Below, piece after piece: positions 57,782 to 64,000 of a stretch of DNA of 64,000 nucleotides (its first letter is position 1; each line of letters opens with the position of its first letter). Made by a program: the position numbers and the translations under genes. This DNA is from Azospirillum canadense (GTDB taxonomy: Bacteria > Pseudomonadota > Alphaproteobacteria > Azospirillales > Azospirillaceae). The stretch covers positions 2,452,001 through 2,516,000 of the forward strand of contig NZ_JAOQNG010000001.1 in NCBI RefSeq assembly GCF_025961225.1. Direction: 5' to 3'. Below the pieces are notes generated by a model. The model had not been told where the DNA came from. It made no database searches and saw only the letters and a program-made list of their open reading frames with translations.

Positions 57782-59320
57782 CTACGATCTCAGGCGATCA
57801 CGGCCGAGCAGCCGTGCAACCGCCGCTCGAAGGGCCAGCGCTGCCACCGGCTTGTGCAGCAGGGGATAGCCCGACAGGCGCGCCTCGCGCAGGCGCATCG
57901 GGTCGGTGTCGCCGGTCAGGATCAGGCCCGGCACCTCGCTGTCCAGGGCCTTGGCGATCTGGCGGATGGCGACGATCCCGTTCGCCGCCCCTTTCAGCCG
58001 CAGGTCGGAGATCACGAGGTCCGGCGCCCGCTCGCCCGGGCCGAGCCGCTCCAGCGCCGCGTCCACCGATTCCGCGCCGATCACCGCGCAGCCCCATTGG
58101 CTCAGCAGGGCGTCCAGCGCGTCCAGCACCATCGGGTCGTCCTCCACGACCAGGACGCGCGCCCGACTGATGTCGCCCGGCGCGGGCGCCTCGCCGGCCG
58201 GTTCCGGCGCGGGCGCCGGCGCGTCCTCCGCGGCGTCGGTCGCGCGGGGCAGGACGACCGCGACCATGGTGCCGCGCCCGGCCACCGAACCCACCTCGAT
58301 CCGGTGCCCGAGCCGCCGCGCCAGCCCGCGCGCCAGGCGCAGGCCCAAATCAATGGCGCCCAAATCGATGGCCCCTCCCCCGCCCTCCGGCGCGTCGTCG
58401 GCGCCATCCCCCAGGCCCCGGCGCAGAGCGTCGAGCTGGTCGGGCGTGAGGCCGCGGCCCGTCGCCCACAGCTCGATGCGCAGGTCGCCACCGCGCCGCC
58501 GGCACCCGAGCACCACGCGCCCGCGTTCGGTGTGGCGCAGCGTGTCGCCGACGAAGCCCTGGAGGATGCGCTCCAGCAACGACGCGTCGGTTCGCACGCG
58601 GACGGAGCAGGGAAGAACGGAGAAGCGCAGGCCGCGGTCCGCGAACTGCTGCGCGGCGTCGAGTGCGATGCGCGTCAGGATGCCGTTGACCACCGGGCTG
58701 CCGACGTCCGGCTGGACGAGGCCCGCTTCCAGCCGCACGAGGTCGAAATGGCCGTCCACCATGCCGCGCATGGACTGGATGGCGTTGCCCATCGCCTTGA
58801 CCAGATCGCGCAACGCGGCGTCCGCCGCGCCACCAAGAGCGCCACCGGGCGCCCCTCGGCCGGGACCGCGCGGCGGGGAGCCCCGGCCGGCGTCGATGCG
58901 GCCTTCCAGCGCGCCGAGCAGAAGCGACAGGGCGGCCAGGGGCTGGCGGAGATCGTGGCTCGCCGCCGCGAACAGCCGGCCGGACGGGTCCGTCGCCGGC
59001 ATCGGCGCAACTGGCATCGGCAGGGCGGGTGCCACCGAGGATCGGGATGGAGCGGACATGGTCACGCGGCGGACGAAGCCGCCGTCGGACAGCGGCCAGT
59101 CGGTCACCGTCACCCCCGGCCCGGCCCCGGCGCCCTCGCCACCGTCCGCGTCGAACAGGCAGGCCAGCGCCTCCGGCCGGGCGCCCCGGACGAGCCGCCC
59201 CGCGGCGCCGGGGCGCTCCGCCGCGGCCCGATCCCAGGACAGCAGCCCGCCGGTCGCGTCGAACACCAGAACCGCGCCCGCCTCCTGCCGGTCTTGCCGG
59301 ATTCCACCGTCCTTGGTCAC
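57782..59320 (-). CDS. Hybrid histidine kinase with degenerate ATP site (HisKA-HATPase-REC)
   Basis: A 512-residue cytoplasmic protein. HisKA has an intact His122 (LFAAASHDLRQPLAALSLLL). The ATPase region is recognisable (CRRRGGDLRIELWATGRGLT) and close to that of the neighbouring kinase, but key residues are gone: the N-box Asn is Asp259 (GFVGDTLRHT), G1 reads A-T-G-R-G instead of D-T-G-P-G, and G2 is eroded (LGLRLARGL). A full receiver (388-505) has Asp439 and Lys490. So ATP binding should fail, while phosphotransfer or phosphatase functions may remain. The start GTG at 59320 has GGGAGA upstream; the true start is uncertain. Confidence 0.82.
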   Translation of the reverse strand: MTKDGGIRQDRQEAGAVLVFDATGGLLSWDRAAAERPGAAGRLVRGARPEALACLFDADGGEGAGAGPGVTVTDWPLSDGGFVRRVTMSAPSRSSVAPALPMPVAPMPATDPSGRLFAAASHDLRQPLAALSLLLGALEGRIDAGRGSPPRGPGRGAPGGALGGAADAALRDLVKAMGNAIQSMRGMVDGHFDLVRLEAGLVQPDVGSPVVNGILTRIALDAAQQFADRGLRFSVLPCSVRVRTDASLLERILQGFVGDTLRHTERGRVVLGCRRRGGDLRIELWATGRGLTPDQLDALRRGLGDGADDAPEGGGGAIDLGAIDLGLRLARGLARRLGHRIEVGSVAGRGTMVAVVLPRATDAAEDAPAPAPEPAGEAPAPGDISRARVLVVEDDPMVLDALDALLSQWGCAVIGAESVDAALERLGPGERAPDLVISDLRLKGAANGIVAIRQIAKALDSEVPGLILTGDTDPMRLREARLSGYPLLHKPVAALALRAAVARLLGRDRLRS

Positions 59321-59517
59321 GGTCCGGCATCTCCCTGCATGCTCGGGGTCTCGATTGCCTAGCCTACGGCGACTGCCGCCAGGATCAAGCCCGCCATTCG
59401 ACAGAGCCTCGACGGGGGATGAATTGCCCCTTGGCAACGGCGCGGAGTCGGTTCAAGGTGGGGCCCGTTCCCGAAGCGTTCTCTCAATTCCGTTTCCCAA
59501 TCCCACCGCTGCCCGGA

Positions 59518-60048
59518 ATGACCGAACCCGCCTCCGCCCCCGTCTCCGCCCCCATCTCTACGGACGACGTCACGCCGTCCTCGTCCGCCCCGGACACCCT
59601 CTTCCCGGCCTCCGGGGCGGTGCCCATCTTCCGCGGCGTGCGGCGGGCGCTGGCCGCCCGCGGTTTCGTCAGCATGGCCGAGTTCCGGCTGGCCAGCGGT
59701 CGCCGGGCAGACGTGCTGGCCATCGACGACGCCGGCACCGTCGTCATCGTCGAGGTGAAGAGCGGCGTTCCGGACTTCCGCTCCGACCAGAAGTGGCCGG
59801 AATACCAGGACTGGTGCGACGCCTTCTACTTCGCCGTGGACGACGCCTTCCCGACCGAGCTGATCCCCGACGACTGCGGCCTGATGGTCGCCGACGCCTA
59901 CGGCGCGGAGGTGCTGCGCGAGGCGCCGGAGCGCCGGCTGGCGCCCGCGCGGCGCAAGACGCTGATCCTGCGGGCGGCCCTGACCGGCGCGGCGCGGCTG
60001 CACCGGCTGGAGGATCCGGCCTTCTCGCAGGACCGCTCCGCGCTCTGA
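59518..60048 (+). CDS. MmcB-family DNA repair protein
   Basis: A 176-residue PD-(D/E)xK-type protein. The core FRGVRRALAARGFVSMAEFR, ADVLAIDDAGTVVIVEVKSG (Asp...Glu-x-Lys) and WPEYQDWCDAFYFAV is typical of MmcB proteins, which in Caulobacter are SOS-induced and act with alternative polymerases. No LexA box was recognised upstream. A Ser/Ala/Pro-rich first 30 residues precede the domain; the ATG at 59518 was chosen over an open frame extending upstream. It lies between two signalling genes but need not be linked to them. Confidence 0.88.
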   Translation: MTEPASAPVSAPISTDDVTPSSSAPDTLFPASGAVPIFRGVRRALAARGFVSMAEFRLASGRRADVLAIDDAGTVVIVEVKSGVPDFRSDQKWPEYQDWCDAFYFAVDDAFPTELIPDDCGLMVADAYGAEVLREAPERRLAPARRKTLILRAALTGAARLHRLEDPAFSQDRSAL

Positions 60049-60137
60049 TGTGTCGGTTGGGATCCGCCGGTTGGGCGGGCGGCGGCGGGCTGTGACCGAA
60101 CGCCCATGGAAATCGCGGCGCAAGCCGGTATAACGGG

Positions 60138-62084
60138 GTGATGAATAGAAACGGTCGGGCGGCGATGCACGCACAGGATGCCGGACAGGATGGAGCGATC
60201 CCACGGAACGGCTGGACGCCGTGGACCGTGGCGCTGCTCCTGTCCGCCGCGCTGACCGGGCTGCTGGCCGGCGGAGCCTGCCGCTACGCCATGACCGGCA
60301 CGGACGAGATGCTGCGGACCCGTGTCGAGAAGGGGCTGGACGACACGCTGGCCCTGATGCGGCTTTCCGGCACGGCGGGGGCGGTCGCCACCGTGGTGAC
60401 GCAGCTCGAAACCGCGCCGACGCTTCCGCTTCGGCAGGGCCTGCACCCGGCGCTGAACCGGCGGGTGCAGCAGCTCGGCGATGCGGTGGACGCCCTGCTG
60501 CGCGACCCCCTGCTGCACGACCGGGACGCGGAGCGCGACCGCATCGCCGCCCTGCGCGCCTCGGCCGCGGCGCTGCGGGTGGGGGTGGAGGACCTGAACC
60601 GCGCGGTGGACGAGCGGCTGGCCGTGGAACACGAACTGCGCGCCGTCCTGGAGCAGGTGGGCGCGCGCATGGCGGAGTTCATGGAGACGCTGGACAGCCT
60701 GCCGCCCGGCGGGCCGCGCCCGGCCATCGAGGAGGCCGGGCGGGCGCTCGGCACGCAGCTGCTCGACGCCGGGCTGTCCCGGGCGCCGATGCCCAAGGCC
60801 GCCACGGCTGCGCCCAGGGCCGCCTTCCGAAAAACCGCCGACACGCTGCTGGACGCGCTGGGCGCCCTGCGCATCGACCACCTCAGCCCGCGTCGCGCCG
60901 AGGCGGCACGCCGGCTGGTGGCGTTGGGCGTGGACAGCGGCAACCTGTTCGATTTGCGCCAGGAGCAGGCGCGCCTGGCGGCCACCGCCGCCGACACCGC
61001 CGACGCCCTGCGCGCGCGGGCCGAGGAGGTCGCCGCCCAATCCGGGCGCTTGGCACAGGCGCTGCGCGACTCCACTATGGCGGAGCGGGACCGGATCGCC
61101 GCCGGCCTGATGTACGGGCCGGCCGGAACCGGGCTGGCCGCAGCGCTGGCCGTGCTGGCGGCGGGCTGCGTGCTGGGCGCCGTCGCGGCCGCCCGCGCCC
61201 GGCGCGCCGTTCCGGCCGTGGCCGAACTCCCGCCGGACGTGACCGCCACCGCCACCCAGGCCGGTCCCACCCAGGCCAACCCCACCGAGGATAAGCTGTC
61301 CCTTCACATCCTGCTGGCCGAGGACGAGCCGGTGAACCAGATGGCCGCCATGGCCATCCTGCGCCGCGCCGGGCATCGGGTGGCTCTGGCCAGCGACGGC
61401 CGCGCTGCGCTGGCGGCGGTGGAGCGGGACGGCTGCGACCTCGTGCTGATGGACCTGCGCATGCCGGAGATGGACGGCATCGAGGCGACGCGGCGCATCC
61501 TCGCGCGGTCGGCCAGCGCTCGGCCGGAATGGGAACGGCCGCGGCCGCGCATCGTCATGCTGACCGCCAGCGCCGTGCCCGGCGACCGGGAGCGCGCGCT
61601 GGCCGCCGGCGCCGATGAGGTGCTGGAAAAGCCCCTGCGCTACGACGCCCTGCGCCCCGTGCTGGACCGCCTGTTCGCCAGCGCACGGCCGCCGACCGTT
61701 GTGGAGCCGCCGCCTTCGGACGCCGGCGCCCCGGCTTGCGATGCCCCGCCTTTCGACGATGGCGCGGTCCGCCAGATGCGCGACCTTCTGCCGGCCGAGC
61801 GGGTGGCGGCGCTGGTCACCGGGACGGTCAACACGCTGAACCAGTACCACGCCCGTCTGGCCGAGGCCTGGGCCGCGGGCGACACCGCCACGGTCGGCGC
61901 TATGGCCCACAAAATCGCCGGCGTGTCGGGCGTCTACGGCTGCATGGCGCTGCGCGGCACCGCCCAGGCGCTGGAGCGCGCCGTGGAAACCGGCGATGGC
62001 GACGCCGCCGCCCTGGTCCGCCAGACCACCGCCGCGCTGGCTCCAGCCGTGGCATTCCTGGAAGGACAATTGGCGGCCGTGTGA
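60138..62084 (+). CDS. Membrane-anchored REC-HPt protein without kinase domain
   Basis: A 648-residue protein. TM1 about 28-46 and TM2 about 331-351 enclose a 280-residue, all-helical periplasmic domain (many Ala/Leu/Arg heptads, TorS/NarX-like). The cytoplasmic part has a receiver (390-513; acidic pair in LAEDEPVN, Asp439 in VLMDLRMPEMDG, Lys498) and a C-terminal HPt domain with His591 (AHKIAGVSG). The usual HisKA and ATPase domains between TM2 and REC are absent; only a 35-residue Pro/Thr-rich linker lies there. The layout looks like a TorS-type hybrid kinase that lost its kinase core. Phosphate must come from another kinase. Confidence 0.9.
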   Translation: MMNRNGRAAMHAQDAGQDGAIPRNGWTPWTVALLLSAALTGLLAGGACRYAMTGTDEMLRTRVEKGLDDTLALMRLSGTAGAVATVVTQLETAPTLPLRQGLHPALNRRVQQLGDAVDALLRDPLLHDRDAERDRIAALRASAAALRVGVEDLNRAVDERLAVEHELRAVLEQVGARMAEFMETLDSLPPGGPRPAIEEAGRALGTQLLDAGLSRAPMPKAATAAPRAAFRKTADTLLDALGALRIDHLSPRRAEAARRLVALGVDSGNLFDLRQEQARLAATAADTADALRARAEEVAAQSGRLAQALRDSTMAERDRIAAGLMYGPAGTGLAAALAVLAAGCVLGAVAAARARRAVPAVAELPPDVTATATQAGPTQANPTEDKLSLHILLAEDEPVNQMAAMAILRRAGHRVALASDGRAALAAVERDGCDLVLMDLRMPEMDGIEATRRILARSASARPEWERPRPRIVMLTASAVPGDRERALAAGADEVLEKPLRYDALRPVLDRLFASARPPTVVEPPPSDAGAPACDAPPFDDGAVRQMRDLLPAERVAALVTGTVNTLNQYHARLAEAWAAGDTATVGAMAHKIAGVSGVYGCMALRGTAQALERAVETGDGDAAALVRQTTAALAPAVAFLEGQLAAV

Positions 62085-62131
62085 GGAACACCGGGGCGTG
62101 TGAAGAACACCGTTGCGGGCAACAAGATCTC

Positions 62132-62292
62132 CACGGATTTCATGGATTTAAGCACGGATTTCATGGATTTAAGCACGGATTACACGGAAATTGTTTGGAC
62201 GTGCGCAGTGGCCGTTGCACGATCAGCGGCAACTCGGCAGGCTCAAAAAAATTCGTGAAATCCGTGCCAAAATCCGGGAAATCCGTGCAAAC
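62132..62292. repeat. CACGGATTTCATGG-family palindrome with 21-bp tandem units
   Basis: CACGGATTTCATGGATTTAA (plus one G) occurs at 62132-62152 and 62153-62173, with a partial third unit to 62188. The right arm (62250-62292) carries the reverse words (GTGAAATCCGTGCC, GGGAAATCCGTGC). The centre is about 60 bases. It lies between the convergent REC-HPt and acetyltransferase genes. Confidence 0.85.
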
Positions 62293-62316
62293 CCTGTTGC
62301 CTGCGAGAATCCGAAA

Positions 62317-62880
62317 CTACCGCACCGCGACCGGCTGCACCGGACCAGCGCCCGTGGGGACATCGCTGCGCCCCGCGCCAAGCTCCTTCTGCATCATGAC
62401 GAGGTCGAGCCAGCGGCCGAACTTCAGCCCCACCGCCTCGACCACACCGCAGGTGCGGAAGCCCATCGCCGTGTGCAGCCCGATGGAGCCGGCATTCTCC
62501 GTTCCGCCGACCAGCGCGACCATCTGCCGGTAGCCCAGATCGGTGCAGCGGTCGATCAGCGCCTGGAGCACCGCGCGCCCGACGCCCTGCCCGCGCGCCT
62601 CCTCCGCCACATAGACAGAGTCCTGGATCGTGAAGCGGTAAGCGGAGCGCACATGGTAGGCGCTGCCGTAGGCGTAGCCCAGCACGACCCCGTCCCGCTC
62701 CGCCACCAGCCAGGGCAGCCCGGCCCCGGTGATGGCGCGGAAGCGCGTGTCCATCTCCGCCGCGTCCGGCGGTTCCTCTTCAAAGGTGCCGACGCCGTGC
62801 AGGACATGGTGGGCGTAGATGCGCTGGAAGGCGGGAACGTCCTCAACACGGGCGTCGCGGAGGGTGAGCGGGCTCGTCAT
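62317..62880 (-). CDS. GNAT-family N-acetyltransferase
   Basis: A 187-residue acetyltransferase close to the phosphinothricin/methionine-sulfone acetyltransferase group: LRDARVEDVPAFQRIYAHHV, HGVGTFEEEPPDAAEM, the CoA loop ARGQGVGRAVLQALIDRC and GTENAGSIGLHTAMGF. The substrate cannot be fixed from sequence. The start at 62880 (MTSPLTLRDARVED) was chosen by family match; the frame extends upstream. It is divergent from the iron-sulfur gene and ends near the CACGGATTT palindrome. Confidence 0.92.
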   Translation of the reverse strand: MTSPLTLRDARVEDVPAFQRIYAHHVLHGVGTFEEEPPDAAEMDTRFRAITGAGLPWLVAERDGVVLGYAYGSAYHVRSAYRFTIQDSVYVAEEARGQGVGRAVLQALIDRCTDLGYRQMVALVGGTENAGSIGLHTAMGFRTCGVVEAVGLKFGRWLDLVMMQKELGAGRSDVPTGAGPVQPVAVR

Positions 62881-63041
62881 GACCGGGTGGGCATCCAATT
62901 GGAATGATTCGATGGCCGGCATCCTGCGCCGAAAATTTTCGGGTCGCAACGGCGGCCCCGTATCGATATGTACGGATGAGGAACGCGCGGGCCGCAGGAC
63001 CGGCCGTGCGGGCGCTTTGGCCAGGGACAGGAAGCATTGCG

Positions 63042-64000
63042 ATGAAGATCAACGGCCGGACGGTGATGGTGTGCGACTGCACCCACACGATGGCGCTCGA
63101 CGGCAAGGCGCTGGCCAAGGCTTGCGGGACCGCCGCGGCCGCTGAGGGCGACCTGGCCGTCGCCACGCAGCTGTGCCGGTCGCAGCTCGACCGGTTTGAG
63201 GCGCGCGTCAAGGAAAGCGGGCCGCTGCTGGTCGCCTGCACGCAGGAGGCGCCGCTGTTCGCGGAGATCGCCGCGGAGGACAACCCCGATGCGATGGTCG
63301 CCTTCACCAACATTCGCGAGCGCGCGGGCTGGTCGGACGAGGGCGCTGAGGCGCTGCCCAAGATCGCCGCGCTGTTGGCGGAGGCCGCGCTGGACATCCC
63401 GCCGACCGGCACCATCACGCTGACCTCGGAAGGCACCTGCCTGGTCTACGGCACCGACGAGCGCGCCATCGAGGCGGCGCGGCGCCTGTCCGGCAGCCTG
63501 GACGTCACCGTCCTGTTGAAGAACCCCAGGGACGTGGCGCCGCCGCGCGTCATGGACGTGCCGGTCTTCAAGGGCACCATCCGCGCCGCCAAGGGCTGGC
63601 TCGGCAACTTCGAAATCGTGGTGGACGACTACGCGCCGGCCATCCCGGCGTCGCGCGCCGCGCTGGCCTTCGACCCGCCGCGGCAGGGCGCCGCGTCACG
63701 CTGCGACGTGATCGTCGACCTGACGGGCGGCGCGCCGCTGTTCCCCGCCCACGGCAAGCGCGACGGCTACTTGCGCCCAGACCCGGACAGCCCGGCCGCG
63801 GTGGCCGACGCGCTGTTAAAGGCCGCCGACCTCGTGGGCGAGTTCGAGAAGCCGCGCTACGTCGACTTCAAGGCCGACCTCTGCGCCCATTCGCGCAGCC
63901 GCAAGACCGGCTGCACCCGCTGCCTGGACGTCTGCCCGACCGGCGCCATCACGCCGAACGGCGACCACGTCGTCATCGACCCGCACATCTGCGCCGGCTG
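63042..64000 (+). CDS. Iron-sulfur (4Fe-4S) protein, 3' truncated by window edge
   Basis: 319 complete codons are visible and the frame is open to the end. The first 250 residues form an uncharacterised domain with scattered Cys (MVCDCTHTMALDGKALAKAC, LLVACTQEAPLFAEI). Near residues 290-300 a ferredoxin-like cluster begins: CTRCLDVCPTGAI, with a further Cys 10-11 residues before it, and HICAGC starts a second motif at the edge. It resembles the 4Fe-4S polyferredoxin-type proteins of Rhodospirillales; the redox partner is unknown. The start at 63042 has ACAGGAAG upstream. Confidence 0.85.
   Translation, partial: MKINGRTVMVCDCTHTMALDGKALAKACGTAAAAEGDLAVATQLCRSQLDRFEARVKESGPLLVACTQEAPLFAEIAAEDNPDAMVAFTNIRERAGWSDEGAEALPKIAALLAEAALDIPPTGTITLTSEGTCLVYGTDERAIEAARRLSGSLDVTVLLKNPRDVAPPRVMDVPVFKGTIRAAKGWLGNFEIVVDDYAPAIPASRAALAFDPPRQGAASRCDVIVDLTGGAPLFPAHGKRDGYLRPDPDSPAAVADALLKAADLVGEFEKPRYVDFKADLCAHSRSRKTGCTRCLDVCPTGAITPNGDHVVIDPHICAG

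Overview
The window is a GC-rich bacterial chromosome segment with dense, mostly overlapping genes. Its gene content (RNase P RNA directly upstream of mraZ, meso-DAP-type MurE, CheY/CheZ pairs, an MmcB-type repair protein, an FtsZ with a long Pro/Gln-rich linker) points to an alphaproteobacterium of the Rhodospirillales, most likely Azospirillum. That assignment is inference from gene content and style; no 16S rRNA or tRNA gene is present.

Layout. 1-2476: end of a Uup-type ABC-F ATPase, a DMT-family exporter and a zinc amidase, all translationally coupled. 2709-3136: RNase P RNA. 3692-24597: the complete division and cell wall (dcw) cluster in the order mraZ-rsmH-ftsL-ftsI-murE-murF-mraY-murD-ftsW-murG-orf85-murC-murB-ddl-ftsQ-ftsA-ftsZ-lpxC, with MraZ-type TGGG boxes at exact 10-bp spacing in front of it. 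24.9-33.6 kb: bacteriohemerythrin, ligA, an unknown gene, a subtilase with a duplicated beta-rich module, a single-domain response regulator, recN and bamD. 33.8-36.1 kb: two CheZ paralogues and a CheY. 36.5-44.5 kb: an M24 aminopeptidase, a TerB-family protein, prmA, a GxxExxY gene inside a repeat-bracketed cassette, an uncharacterised gene and uvrD. 45-51.9 kb: two NarL/LuxR-type response regulators, a hydrolase-fold protein without its nucleophile, YccF, a cyclase-like DUF3095 protein, a CBS protein and a small PilZ-like protein. 52.1-54.8 kb: acetate kinase with a MaoC-phosphotransacetylase fusion. 55.2-62.1 kb: a signalling block with a CHASE-PAS histidine kinase, a hybrid kinase with a degenerate ATP site, an MmcB protein and a membrane-anchored REC-HPt protein without a kinase core. 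The window closes with a GNAT acetyltransferase and the start of an iron-sulfur protein.

How the genes work together. The dcw genes make UDP-MurNAc-pentapeptide and lipid II (murC-F, mraY, murG, ddl, murB), polymerise it at the septum (ftsW, ftsI) and assemble the divisome (ftsL, ftsQ, ftsA, ftsZ); lpxC commits to lipid A. The CheZ/CheY genes set flagellar switching. The 55-62 kb block holds separated pieces of a possible phosphorelay: an intact kinase, a kinase-dead hybrid and a REC-HPt protein.

The most unusual feature is a set of intergenic palindromes built from short, quasi-periodic words: a CACAGAGACACGG family (3 copies), a GTAGGTTGGGT family (2), a CACGGATTTCATGG family (1) and a CACCAAGGCACCAAG family (1). 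They share one architecture, and the last one brackets the GxxExxY (PD-(D/E)xK-like) gene so tightly that its arm seems to supply the Shine-Dalgarno sequence. No CRISPR array, insertion sequence or prophage was seen.
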